DNA from: Flavobacterium luteum
Lineage (GTDB): Bacteria; Bacteroidota; Bacteroidia; Flavobacteriales; Flavobacteriaceae
Direction: 5' to 3'
Assembly: GCF_008806775.1 (NCBI RefSeq)
Contig: NZ_WAEM01000004.1
Location: 158,143 to 222,142 of the forward strand
DNA length: 64,000 nt
Shown: piece by piece, positions 18,061 to 27,461 of the stretch
Layout of the letters: every line of letters begins with the position of its first letter
Numbering within the stretch: the first letter of the stretch is position 1
Program-made: the position numbers and the translations under genes
Notes under the pieces: generated by a model
Databases searched by the model: none
Told to the model about the DNA's origin: nothing
The model's input: only the letters and a program-made list of their open reading frames with translations

Positions 18061-19200
18061 ATGCGAATACTATTAGTTATAGATTCTTTTTTTACAGGTG
18101 GAGCAGAATTTTCTACTTTGGAATTGTTCAGCTATTTAAAGGATATGGGAGAGGAAATCCTTATTTGTAAAACAAAAGAAATGCATCCTGAATACAATCC
18201 AGAATCATTTGGATTAGACAGTAAACTGATTAAAACTTTACCACAAAAAGGATTCTGGGAGAAAAGAAAGGCATTGCAACAAATTATTTTAGATTTTAAC
18301 CCAGATTGTATTCATTCGGTATTGTTTAATTCCAATTTATTGGTTCGGTCTATTCGAGTTCTCGATAATTCCTTTGTGCATTTAGAAAGTTTAGTCAATC
18401 ATACATATAGCGATAATCGTTTAAATGAACCTGGAGTTACAAAGTACAAATTAGAATTTTACAGATTTTTAGACATAATTACTAGTTCTTTCGGAACTAA
18501 TCATTTTCATCCAAATGGGTATTCTGTGGCAGAACATTATCAAAAGAAACTTGGTATTTCTGCCAAAAAAATGACAGTGGTTCACAGGGGTAGAAAAGGA
18601 GAAAATTATGAAGTTGCTTCTTTATCTAAATCAGATTTTGGAATAGCTGAAAATCAATTGGTATTAATCAATGTGGCACGTCAAGAATATCAAAAAGGTC
18701 AAGATGTTTTGTTTGATGCCATTTCACTTCTTCAAAAAAATATAGTAGACAAAATCCATCTGTTAGTTGTTGGAAGAGAAGGTAAAGCAACTTTATCGTT
18801 ACAAAAACAAGTTCAAGAAAAAGGGATAAGTTCTTATGTTTCTTTTTTAGGACACAGAACAGATATTCCTGCACTTCTAAACATGTCAGATATTTTTGTT
18901 TTTCCATCACGATTTGAAGGTTTGCCTGGAGTTTTGATTGAAGCTGAAGCTGCGAGTTTACCAATTATTTGTACGCATTTGTCTATGATGCTTGAAGTGG
19001 TAAAAGCGAATGAAAATGCTTTAACTTTTGAAATAAATAATGCAAGTCAATTAGCTTCGGCAATTGAAAAACTAGTAACGAAAGTTGATTTAAGAACTTG
19101 TTTCTCGAAAAAAAGCAAAGAAATTTTTAAAGAAAACTTTCAAATAGAGTCAGTACATCAAAAAATGTATGATTTGTATCAAAAACTAACTCATAAATGA
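18061..19200 (+). CDS. Family 4 glycosyltransferase
   Basis: A 379-residue GT-B enzyme. The N-terminal loop is SFFTGGAEFSTLELF, and the donor half has NVARQEYQKGQDVLFDAI, FLGHRTDIPALLN and SRFEGLPGVLIEAEAA with the EX7E donor motif. It is the first of three consecutive GT4 genes (18061, 19197, 20272) that overlap one another and are probably translationally coupled. Donor and acceptor unknown. Confidence 0.9.
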   Translation: MRILLVIDSFFTGGAEFSTLELFSYLKDMGEEILICKTKEMHPEYNPESFGLDSKLIKTLPQKGFWEKRKALQQIILDFNPDCIHSVLFNSNLLVRSIRVLDNSFVHLESLVNHTYSDNRLNEPGVTKYKLEFYRFLDIITSSFGTNHFHPNGYSVAEHYQKKLGISAKKMTVVHRGRKGENYEVASLSKSDFGIAENQLVLINVARQEYQKGQDVLFDAISLLQKNIVDKIHLLVVGREGKATLSLQKQVQEKGISSYVSFLGHRTDIPALLNMSDIFVFPSRFEGLPGVLIEAEAASLPIICTHLSMMLEVVKANENALTFEINNASQLASAIEKLVTKVDLRTCFSKKSKEIFKENFQIESVHQKMYDLYQKLTHK

Positions 19201-20285
19201 TTATTTTTCAACTGATTCAAAAGCCTCAAAAGCGAGGTGCAGAGATTTTCGCTGCTCAACTTTCGGAACAATTACAACAGCTAGGGCATAAAGTTATTTT
19301 AATCAGTTTATTTGAAGGAGTTTGCGATTTGCCTTTTTCAGGAAAAATTATTCATTTAAATAGACCTTTATCAAAACGCTGGTATGATTTTACTGCTTGG
19401 AAAAAATTAGCGCAATTAGTAAAAGAATACAAACCTGATTTAGTACAATGTAATGCTGGAGACACACTAAAATTTGCGGTTTTGTCTAAGCTAATATTTG
19501 GTTGGAAATCTTTGATAGTAGCTCGTAATGCAAGTACTGTTAGTGGTTACATAAAATCAAAGAGTACAAAGAAGATTAATGAATTTCTTTATTCTAAAAC
19601 AGATGCAATTATTTCGGTTTCTGAATATTCCAAAAAAGATTTGAATCAATTATTTCCAGCTACCAAAAATAAAACAACTGTAATTCCTATAGGAGTAGAG
19701 AAGCAGGTTATTCATAAAGTTGATTGGAAAGAAGCTAATAACACTCCCTTTAATATCATTCATGTTGGTGGATTTACTTTCGAAAAAAATCATAAAGGGC
19801 TATTAGATATTTGGGAATTGTTTTTAAAAAAACAGCCTAATGCAATTCTTCATCTTTTTGGAGATGGTCTACTACGAAAAGAAATTGAGAAAATAGTAGA
19901 AGTTAAGAAGTTAGGGTCATCCATTCTTTTTTATGGTTGGGTCACTAATCCTTTAGATTATATAGCTAAAGCAGATGTACTAGTTTTACCAAGTATTATT
20001 GAAGGTTTACCGGGTGTTATTTTAGAAGCTATGTATTGTAAAACAGTAGTAGTTGCGAATAACGTAGGTGGTATTTCGGAGATTGTAAAGCCTAATGAAA
20101 CTGGATTCTTAGCAGAAAAAGGGAATGAAGAAGAATTTGCATCACTAATGAAAAAAGCAATTGATTCAAATACTAATGATATTGCTAATCAAGCTTACAG
20201 TTTAGTTGAAGAAAATTTTAGTAATGAATACATAGTTCAACAATTTGAAAAGACCTATTTAAAAATAAGTAATGGAAAAAATTAA
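19197..20285 (+). CDS. Family 4 glycosyltransferase
   Basis: A 362-residue GT-B enzyme beginning FQLIQKPQKRGAEIFAAQL, with GGFTFEKNHKGLLDI and SIIEGLPGVILEAMYC in the donor domain. Its ATG overlaps the previous stop by four bases (ATGA). The pair of neighbouring GT4 enzymes with the same EGLPG motif suggests an old duplication, but the N-terminal acceptor halves differ. Confidence 0.9.
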   Translation: MIIFQLIQKPQKRGAEIFAAQLSEQLQQLGHKVILISLFEGVCDLPFSGKIIHLNRPLSKRWYDFTAWKKLAQLVKEYKPDLVQCNAGDTLKFAVLSKLIFGWKSLIVARNASTVSGYIKSKSTKKINEFLYSKTDAIISVSEYSKKDLNQLFPATKNKTTVIPIGVEKQVIHKVDWKEANNTPFNIIHVGGFTFEKNHKGLLDIWELFLKKQPNAILHLFGDGLLRKEIEKIVEVKKLGSSILFYGWVTNPLDYIAKADVLVLPSIIEGLPGVILEAMYCKTVVVANNVGGISEIVKPNETGFLAEKGNEEEFASLMKKAIDSNTNDIANQAYSLVEENFSNEYIVQQFEKTYLKISNGKN

Positions 20286-21387
20286 AATACTTCACATTAT
20301 TAAATCACTAGGTCGCGGTGGAGCAGAAATGCTATTGCCTGAGACTTTGAAGCAGCATGATCAAGATCAATTTGAGTTTCATTATATCTATTTTTTACCT
20401 TGGAAAAATCAATTGGTTGAGTCTATTGAAAATGCAGGAGGGAAAGTAACCTGTTTTTCTGCTAAAAACAACATTCAACTCATTTTACATTTTACAAATA
20501 TTATAAAATATTGCACCGAAAACCAAATACAACTTATTCATGCACACTTACCTTGGGCAGGTTTTGTTAGTAGGGCAGTTCATAAGTTAACGAATATTCC
20601 AGTCATTTATACAGAACATAATTTGCAGGAACGGTATCATTTTATAACAAAATATATCAATAAATGGACATTTAATTACCAAACCTTGGCTATTGGTGTT
20701 TCAGAAGATGTATTAAAGTCCATAATTAAAAATATTAATCCAAAAACAGCCTCTAAGACAGTATTAAATGGAGCGAATACTCAGCATTTTACAAGGTGTA
20801 TGCCAGAAGAAAGAACTTCAATAAGAAACCAATTTAATATTCCTGAAAATGCAATAGTGGTAGGTACTGTGGCTGTATTTCGTTTTCAAAAACGTCTCGA
20901 TAAATGGATGGAAATCATGAAAGCAGCTATCGATGTAAATCCTAATATATATGGAATAGTTATTGGAGCTGGGGTTTTAGAAGAGGAGATTAAAGCAAAG
21001 TATGTAGAATTAAATCTAGAATCAAAAGTTTTTTTTGCAGGATTACAAGCCAATGTAAAACCCTATTATGAGGTAATGGATGTTTTTATGATGTGCTCTT
21101 CTTTTGAAGGCTTGCCAATAGCACTACTTGAAGCTATGAGTATGAGTTGCGCAGTTGTCTCAACCAATGCAGGAGGAATTAAAGAAGTATTGCGGGATGA
21201 AATTGACGGACTTATAGTTGATGTAGATAATTGGCCAAAACTGTCTACACTAATTGTTGAATTAGCAGATAATCCAGCAAAAATGGCCCATTTACAATCA
21301 AAAGCTAGACTTAGAGTAGAAAGTTCTTTTAGTATTAATACTATGGTAAAACAATTAGAAACCATATATCTTTCATACAAATTATGA
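20272..21387 (+). CDS. Family 4 glycosyltransferase
   Basis: A 371-residue GT-B enzyme. HIIKSLGRGGAEMLLPETL is the N-terminal glycine loop; VYTEH-type IYTEHNLQERYHF and FEGLPIALLEAMSM follow, with VSTNAGGIKEVL at the donor site. It overlaps the previous gene by 14 bases and the following GNAT by four. Donor unknown. Confidence 0.9.
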   Translation: MEKIKILHIIKSLGRGGAEMLLPETLKQHDQDQFEFHYIYFLPWKNQLVESIENAGGKVTCFSAKNNIQLILHFTNIIKYCTENQIQLIHAHLPWAGFVSRAVHKLTNIPVIYTEHNLQERYHFITKYINKWTFNYQTLAIGVSEDVLKSIIKNINPKTASKTVLNGANTQHFTRCMPEERTSIRNQFNIPENAIVVGTVAVFRFQKRLDKWMEIMKAAIDVNPNIYGIVIGAGVLEEEIKAKYVELNLESKVFFAGLQANVKPYYEVMDVFMMCSSFEGLPIALLEAMSMSCAVVSTNAGGIKEVLRDEIDGLIVDVDNWPKLSTLIVELADNPAKMAHLQSKARLRVESSFSINTMVKQLETIYLSYKL

Positions 21388-22325
21388 CAATTAAAACTTC
21401 TGAAGTAAATGATATTTCTGCTATAGTTGATTTGTTGAAACTAAGTTTGGGAGAAAGCGTAGTAGAAAAAACTGCAAATATTTGGAATTTTAAACATGTT
21501 GACAACCCATTCGGACATTCTCAGGTATTAGTAGCTCTAGAAAATGAAGCATTTATTGGGGTTAGGGCTTTTATGAAATGGAATTGGCAATTAGGTAATC
21601 ATGTTTGGACAGCTTATAGAGCAGTAGATACGGCTACTCATCCTGATTTTCAGGGAAAAGGAATTTTTAAGAGACTTACTTTAAAAGCTTTAGACGACGT
21701 TCAAGAAAATCAAGAAACTTTTGTTTTTAATACACCTAATGATAAAAGTCGACCTGGATATTTAAAAATGGGTTGGGTTATAGTTGATGCTTTGCCAATT
21801 ACAATTGTACCAACAATAGGATATTTTTTTCAAAATATTTTCAAAAAAATGATTGTAAATACTAATAAAATTGAGGATAAAAGATTGCAAGAACTTTGTG
21901 AAATTCACAATAAAGTTTTATCAGAAAATAACGTCATCTTTACCCCAAAGTCAGCATCATATTTGAGATGGCGTTTTGAAAATAATCCAATGCAAAAATA
22001 TAAAGTAGTATCTTCTAATGATTTCTATGTAGCGATGTACGTTAAAAAACGACGGCTTTTTAAGGAATTAAGAATAGTTGAAGTTATCAGTACAAATCAA
22101 AATTTAGTTGAAAATGAAATACGAAGTGTTATAGTTAATTATGCTTTCCAAAATCGATGCTGGATAATGACATTGGCAAATAAAAATTTATTTTACTTTA
22201 GATTACATGGTAAATTTGGTCCTAAATTTACTTTTAAAGCACTAACAAAAAATGACTCATTTATTAACAAAGCCTTAAACATTTACAATTGGAAGTATAG
22301 TTTAGGAGATTTAGAATTATTTTAG
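21384..22325 (+). CDS. GNAT-family N-acetyltransferase
   Basis: A 313-residue protein. The first half contains a GNAT fold with TATHPDFQGKGIFKRLTL, matching the acetyl-CoA pyrophosphate loop (Q/RxxGxG/A), and FNTPNDKSRPGYLKMGW as the motif B strand. The C-terminal half is less typical and may bind the acceptor. In a sugar locus the likely substrate is the amino group of an amino sugar, for example one made by the aminotransferase at 30072 (inference). Codes directly before the membrane protein at 22326. Confidence 0.75.
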   Translation: MTIKTSEVNDISAIVDLLKLSLGESVVEKTANIWNFKHVDNPFGHSQVLVALENEAFIGVRAFMKWNWQLGNHVWTAYRAVDTATHPDFQGKGIFKRLTLKALDDVQENQETFVFNTPNDKSRPGYLKMGWVIVDALPITIVPTIGYFFQNIFKKMIVNTNKIEDKRLQELCEIHNKVLSENNVIFTPKSASYLRWRFENNPMQKYKVVSSNDFYVAMYVKKRRLFKELRIVEVISTNQNLVENEIRSVIVNYAFQNRCWIMTLANKNLFYFRLHGKFGPKFTFKALTKNDSFINKALNIYNWKYSLGDLELF

Positions 22326-23525
22326 ATGATAGACATTGATTTTGTTCTCACTTTAATTTTCTTATTTTTTGCAAACAATTTTATGCTAAATAATTTAGCA
22401 AAAAAATATTCGTTTTTTGATAAAAAATTAATGATGAAATTGTTATGGTATCATCTTTCTTTTTTCGTAATTTATTTTATTTACAGCCTTGTATATGGTA
22501 CTGATGCTGGAATATATTACATAGAAGCCTCTTCAATTTGGGATGATTGGTTTATTAATTTTAGAACAGGTACTAAATTCATCAGTTTTTTTGCGGCTCC
22601 ATTTATTCAGCTGGGACTTTCATATTCCTCGATGATGCTTGTTTTTGCTTGGATGGGTTATATTGGTTTTGTTTATGCTTATCTCTATTTTAAAGAAAAC
22701 ATTCCAATCAACGTAATTGTATTTGGACGATTTGATTTGCTTACATTACTCCTTTTCCTTCCTAATATGCATTTTTGGACAGCATCTTTAGGTAAAGGAT
22801 CAATGATTTTTATGGGATTAATGCTTTTTACTTTTGCGGTAAAATATCCTCAAAAAAGAGTTATCCCTCTTATTATTGGAGGTTTTTTTATTTATATGGT
22901 TCGTCCCCACGTTATGCTTTTTGTCTTAGTTGGTGTAATGGTTGGAATATTGTTTGGTAAAGGAAAGACTAGTATTGGTATTAAACTTCTTGTAATAGTT
23001 GCTTCTTTAGGTTTTTTAGTAGCTGCAAGTAGTTCTATTTTAGCAGTAGCTAAATTAGAAAATTCTGAAAATGTAGTAGATGATTTTGAAGATTTTACTC
23101 AGGCAAGTGCTTCAAGGCTTGAAAGCTCTGCTGATTCAGGAGTATCAATGTCTAATTATGCTTTGCCCTTAAAATTGTTTACCTTCTGGTTTCGGCCATT
23201 ATTTATTGATTCTCCTGGGTTAGTTGGACAATTTAGTTCGATAGAAAATTTAATTTATTTGTTGTTATTTGCTAAAATTATGAATATGCGTTTCGTTCGT
23301 TTTATTCTAAAAGCACCCTATATGGTAAAAATGTCTGCTATAGTTTTTTTATTGTCTTCATTTGCGTTAACCTTTGTTATGTCTAATTTAGGAATTATTA
23401 TGAGACAAAAGTCTATGGTAATGTATTTTGGTTTTTTTGTAATTTACTATTTTTTAGGTTTAGAAAAATGGAAGTATTTGGAAAAAATGAAGCAAAAAAA
23501 TATTTCCATACCAGAAGCAGTTTAA
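22326..23525 (+). CDS. Multi-pass membrane protein, candidate Wzy-like polymerase, copy A
   Basis: A 399-residue integral membrane protein with about ten hydrophobic spans. Ordered motifs are GTDAGIYYIEAS after the second span, FLPNMHFWTASLGKGSM, MVRPHVMLFVL, FWFRPLFIDSPG and NLGIIMRQKSMVM. The same motifs, in the same order, occur in the protein at 24527. The number of spans, charged periplasmic-type loops and position within the locus fit an O-antigen polymerase, though there is no recognised Wzy signature. It might instead be an unrelated sugar-lipid enzyme. It starts immediately after the GNAT stop. Confidence 0.6.
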   Translation: MIDIDFVLTLIFLFFANNFMLNNLAKKYSFFDKKLMMKLLWYHLSFFVIYFIYSLVYGTDAGIYYIEASSIWDDWFINFRTGTKFISFFAAPFIQLGLSYSSMMLVFAWMGYIGFVYAYLYFKENIPINVIVFGRFDLLTLLLFLPNMHFWTASLGKGSMIFMGLMLFTFAVKYPQKRVIPLIIGGFFIYMVRPHVMLFVLVGVMVGILFGKGKTSIGIKLLVIVASLGFLVAASSSILAVAKLENSENVVDDFEDFTQASASRLESSADSGVSMSNYALPLKLFTFWFRPLFIDSPGLVGQFSSIENLIYLLLFAKIMNMRFVRFILKAPYMVKMSAIVFLLSSFALTFVMSNLGIIMRQKSMVMYFGFFVIYYFLGLEKWKYLEKMKQKNISIPEAV

Positions 23526-23536
23526 AAAAAATGTAA

Positions 23537-24493
23537 ATGAAAAATGGAACACTAGTTATTTCTCTAGATTTTGAACTAATATGGGGTATATTTGATCATG
23601 CAGATATATTAAATAAAAAACAATATTTTGACAATACATTGAACGTAATTCCTGAAATTATAGAATGTTTTGACAAGAATGAAGTTCGTGCAACTTGGGC
23701 TACAGTGGGAATGCTTTTTAATGATAATTGGGAAGAATGGGTGGCAAATAGTCCAAACAATAAACCCACCTATCAAAACGAAAAATTAGATGCCTATGCC
23801 TACGGAGCAATGCATAGGAAATCAGGTTTAGATCGATTTTTTTTCGCCCCAAATTTAATTAAAGAGATTCAGCAGGCTAAAGGTCAAGAAGTAGGGACTC
23901 ATACATATTCTCATTATTATTGTTTAGAATCAGGTCAAAATGAAGAACAATTTGCATCTGATATTGATATAGCGATTAAATTAGCTAGTAAATTCAACAT
24001 TAATCTTAAGTCTCTTGTATTTCCCAGAAACCAATTTAATGAATCCTATTTAGCATGTTGTGCTCAAAAAGGATTAAGTTCTGTTCGTTCTAATCCAAAT
24101 GTTTGGTATTGGAATACAATGGCTCCACAAACAATTGCAACAAAAGTTTTTCGAACCGCCGACGCTTACTTTCCACTAGGCACAAAATCATATGGAGCAG
24201 ATAGTTTAATAAAAAATATTCCTTTATGTCAGCCCTCAAGTCGGTTTTTAAGACCACAACATACAATAGAGTTGATAAATTCATTACGATTGAATCGTAT
24301 AAAAAATGAGATTATACAAGCTGCTCAAAAAGGTGAAGTGTATCATTTATGGTGGCATCCTCATAATTTTGGTATAGACCCTGAAGGGGCAATTAAAACA
24401 TTAAAAGCAATTATAGAAGTGTACACCTATTGTAAAGATAATTTTGGAATGGAAAGTAAAACTATGCAAGAGTTACAGCTTGATGTTTCGTAA
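23537..24493 (+). CDS. Polysaccharide deacetylase (NodB-type)
   Basis: A 318-residue carbohydrate esterase 4-type protein. LVISLDFELIWG holds the catalytic/metal Asp at about 11, and EVGTHTYSHYYC gives the His-x3-His metal ligands. LWWHPHNFG near the end supplies the later His. No signal peptide is visible, so it probably acts in the cytoplasm on a sugar-linked intermediate or glycan N-acetyl group. It separates the two related membrane proteins at 22326 and 24527, so it may act on the same product. Confidence 0.85.
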   Translation: MKNGTLVISLDFELIWGIFDHADILNKKQYFDNTLNVIPEIIECFDKNEVRATWATVGMLFNDNWEEWVANSPNNKPTYQNEKLDAYAYGAMHRKSGLDRFFFAPNLIKEIQQAKGQEVGTHTYSHYYCLESGQNEEQFASDIDIAIKLASKFNINLKSLVFPRNQFNESYLACCAQKGLSSVRSNPNVWYWNTMAPQTIATKVFRTADAYFPLGTKSYGADSLIKNIPLCQPSSRFLRPQHTIELINSLRLNRIKNEIIQAAQKGEVYHLWWHPHNFGIDPEGAIKTLKAIIEVYTYCKDNFGMESKTMQELQLDVS

Positions 24494-24526
24494 TTTTATA
24501 AGAATTAATTATTTTATTTAACAAGT

Positions 24527-25636
24527 TTGAATAAAAAACACTTTATTTATTTGCCAACTTTATTTCAAAAACAATGGATATCAATTCTATTTATTTATCA
24601 TTGTTTATTTATTTATTTTGCATACATAATTAGAATTGTTAGAGGTAAATCTGACGCTTTATTATATTGGGCTATAACTTTTGATATAGATAAATATTCA
24701 TGGTTGTCATTTGCTAAATTTGGAACTCCATTTATTATTTTTATTAATTATCCTTTTATAAAATTAGGATTTCCCTTTTGGTTTGGATTTATACTTTATG
24801 GCTTAGTTGGTTTTTTGGGAGTTTTAATGTACATTAAATGGATTCATATTGTTTTGGGAACAAAATGGTTTATTCAAGGGTTTAATATGATTCCAGTTTT
24901 GTATTTTTTACCAAATTTACATTTTTGGACTTCAGGATTAGGAAAAGAACCTTTAGTTTTCTTCGGTTTAGCTTCTGTATTCTATGCATTTACAATAGAA
25001 GCATATAAATCATTTAGTTTTGTTGTAGGCGCTTTACTGATACTAATTATAAGACCACATGTGGCATTGATGTTGCTTTTATCTTGGGCTCTAGTTTATT
25101 TTTTCAAAAGAAAAATCTCGCTTAAAAAAAGGTTGTTATTTACTTTGATATATGTTTTAATTTTGTCATTTCTTTTATATATAGTTTTTAAAATGACCCA
25201 TATTCGATATTGGGATTGGCAGCGGATTAATTATTTTAACGAGTATTCTATACATTCTTTTCGATTCTCAGGTTCTTATGTGCCAATGTTAGATTATAAT
25301 TGGTTTTATAAGATGTTTTCTTTCTATTTCAGACCTTTATTTTATGATGCAAATTCAATTTTATCTCTTTTTTCAAGTCTAGAAAATGTTTTTGTTCTTA
25401 GTATTCATATTATTGGTTTGTACTTTATAGTAAGATTTAGAAATAAAATCATCTTTACAGAATGGTTAAAATGGATTTTAGTATTTACTCTAGTTTGTGG
25501 AATTCTTTACGTGGAGCGATACGCTAATTTAGGTATTTTTATGAGAACAAAAATGATGTTTCAGCCCTTTATCATAGTTGGTTTGCTTTTCATTATCAAA
25601 CAAAGTTTTACGTTTCAGCGCTCTAAAATCATATGA
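24527..25636 (+). CDS. Multi-pass membrane protein, candidate Wzy-like polymerase, copy B
   Basis: A 369-residue integral membrane protein with about ten spans. The start is a TTG at 24527, chosen because the next in-frame Met falls beyond several spans. Motifs are GKSDALLYWAIT, FLPNLHFWTSGLGKEPL, IIRPHVALMLL, FYFRPLFYDANS and NLGIFMRTKMM, matching copy A at 22326 in order and spacing. Overall identity between the two is modest, so the duplication is old or one was acquired separately. Function probably the same class as copy A. Confidence 0.6.
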   Translation: MNKKHFIYLPTLFQKQWISILFIYHCLFIYFAYIIRIVRGKSDALLYWAITFDIDKYSWLSFAKFGTPFIIFINYPFIKLGFPFWFGFILYGLVGFLGVLMYIKWIHIVLGTKWFIQGFNMIPVLYFLPNLHFWTSGLGKEPLVFFGLASVFYAFTIEAYKSFSFVVGALLILIIRPHVALMLLLSWALVYFFKRKISLKKRLLFTLIYVLILSFLLYIVFKMTHIRYWDWQRINYFNEYSIHSFRFSGSYVPMLDYNWFYKMFSFYFRPLFYDANSILSLFSSLENVFVLSIHIIGLYFIVRFRNKIIFTEWLKWILVFTLVCGILYVERYANLGIFMRTKMMFQPFIIVGLLFIIKQSFTFQRSKII

Positions 25637-26790
25637 AAGAAAAAATTATTCGTATCACTACGGTTCCAATTTCTTTAGAAAAATTACTCTCAGGGCAATT
25701 GCGTTTTATGAGTTCTTTTTATGATGTAATTGCTGTTTCTTCTGAGAAAGAGAATTTAGAAAAATTAGGTAAAGCTCAAGAAGTTCCTGTTTTTCATCTT
25801 GAAATGACAAGAAAAATAACGCCAATAAAAGATATAATAGCTGTTATTAAATTATTTTTATTCTTAAAAAAAACAAAACCATTAATAGTTCATTCTCATA
25901 CTCCAAAAGCGGGAATTGTTGGTATGTTGGCGGCAAAATTAGCTGGAGTTCCTCACAGGTTGCATACCGTAGCAGGTTTGCCATTGTTAGAAGTTACAGG
26001 TTTAAAAAGGAAACTATTAAATGTGGTAGAAAAATTCACTTATGCTTGTGCTAACAAAGTGTACCCAAATTCTTTTGGATTAAGAGATATTATAATTGAA
26101 AATAATTTTTGTGAACCAGAAAAACTAAAAGTTTTGGCCAATGGAAGTTCCAACGGAATTGACACTTCTTATTTTAACTCTGAATTGTTTTCAGTAAATC
26201 AAAATTTGAATCTAAAAAACGAATTAGGAATTCATCCAGACGATTTTGTTTTTGTTTTTGTAGGGCGTTTAGTTCGTGATAAAGGTATTAATGAAATGGT
26301 TCTTGCTTTCGAACTGTTGCAAAAAGAAAATGCTAAAATAAAATTACTTTTAGTTGGCGATTATGAAAATGATTTAGACCCACTATCAAGCACAACAGTC
26401 AATAGCATAAATACAAATAATTCTATACTTGCTGTGGGTTTTAAAAATGATGTTAGACCTTATTTTGCAATTGCAAATACACTTGTTTTTCCTAGTTATC
26501 GGGAAGGTTTTCCTAATGTTGTGATGCAGGCTGGAGCCATGAATTTGCCATGTATAGTCTCAAATATTAACGGTTGCAATGAAATAATAATAGAAAAAGA
26601 GAATGGATTTATAATTCCAGTAAAAAATGACTTAGCCATTTTTGAAGCCATGAAAAAAATCTTGTCAAATACTTTATTAACTACAAAAATGAAAACGAAT
26701 TCACGGGCAATGATTGTTTCTAGATACGAACAAAAGGTTGTTTGGGATGCCATTCTTTCAGAATATCGTACTTTTGATCCAAGAATTTAA
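25633..26790 (+). CDS. Family 4 glycosyltransferase (PglA-like)
   Basis: A 385-residue GT-B enzyme. IVHSHTPKAGIVGMLAAKLAG and HRLHTVAGLP are typical of the PglA/EpsD/CapM branch that adds the second sugar to a polyprenyl-linked sugar. The donor half has GRLVRDKGINEMVLAF and YREGFPNVVMQAGAM. It precedes the PglC-type initiating transferase, the usual order in such loci. The start overlaps the preceding stop by four bases (ATGA). Confidence 0.88.
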   Translation: MKEKIIRITTVPISLEKLLSGQLRFMSSFYDVIAVSSEKENLEKLGKAQEVPVFHLEMTRKITPIKDIIAVIKLFLFLKKTKPLIVHSHTPKAGIVGMLAAKLAGVPHRLHTVAGLPLLEVTGLKRKLLNVVEKFTYACANKVYPNSFGLRDIIIENNFCEPEKLKVLANGSSNGIDTSYFNSELFSVNQNLNLKNELGIHPDDFVFVFVGRLVRDKGINEMVLAFELLQKENAKIKLLLVGDYENDLDPLSSTTVNSINTNNSILAVGFKNDVRPYFAIANTLVFPSYREGFPNVVMQAGAMNLPCIVSNINGCNEIIIEKENGFIIPVKNDLAIFEAMKKILSNTLLTTKMKTNSRAMIVSRYEQKVVWDAILSEYRTFDPRI

Positions 26791-26831
26791 ATGCGAATTA
26801 TATTTGCCAATGAAAAATAATTTACAACGAA

Positions 26832-27461
26832 ATGTATAAATCAATAGTTAAACCATTTTTCGATTTTAGTATAGCATTTCTTGGATTTGTAATATTGTCT
26901 CCTGTTTTTTTAGCAGTAACTTTTTTATTGTTTATAGCTAATAATGGGAAACCTTTTTTCTTTCAATTGCGTCCCGGTAAAAATGGTAATATTTTTAAAA
27001 TCGTTAAGTTTAAAACCATGAACGATAAAAAAGATAAAAAAGGTAATTTGCTTTCAGACGCAGAAAGACTTACAAAAGTAGGTTCATTTGTTAGAAAGAC
27101 TTCTTTAGATGAAATACCTCAATTGCTGAATGTAATAAAAGGCGAAATGAGTTTAATAGGGCCACGACCTTTACTGCCAAGTTATTTAGAAATATATAGT
27201 GATTTTGAAAATAGGCGTCATGAAGTTAAACCTGGAATTACAGGTTGGGCTCAAGTTAATGGGAGAAATACCATCTCATGGGATGAAAAATTTGAATACG
27301 ATGTTTGGTATGTTGATCATGTGTCAGTTGTGTTGGATTTGAAAATACTCTTTATCACTATAAAAAAAGTACTCATTAGAGAAGGAATAAGTAATAATGA
27401 TGGACACATAAGTATGCCAGCATTTACAGAATATTATGAAGAAAAAAATAAAAAACCATGA
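26832..27461 (+). CDS. Small phosphoglycosyl transferase (PglC type), copy 1
   Basis: A 209-residue monotopic phosphoglycosyl transferase. One N-terminal re-entrant hydrophobic helix (about 11-36) is followed by KIVKFKTMND, the catalytic D93-E94 pair within TSLDEIPQ, and LIGPRPLLPSY with GITGWAQVNGRN. It moves a sugar-1-phosphate, in the PglC case a bacillosamine derivative, from UDP to undecaprenyl phosphate at the inner membrane. It is probably the initiating enzyme of the locus. The ATP-grasp gene begins four bases before its end. Confidence 0.92.
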   Translation: MYKSIVKPFFDFSIAFLGFVILSPVFLAVTFLLFIANNGKPFFFQLRPGKNGNIFKIVKFKTMNDKKDKKGNLLSDAERLTKVGSFVRKTSLDEIPQLLNVIKGEMSLIGPRPLLPSYLEIYSDFENRRHEVKPGITGWAQVNGRNTISWDEKFEYDVWYVDHVSVVLDLKILFITIKKVLIREGISNNDGHISMPAFTEYYEEKNKKP

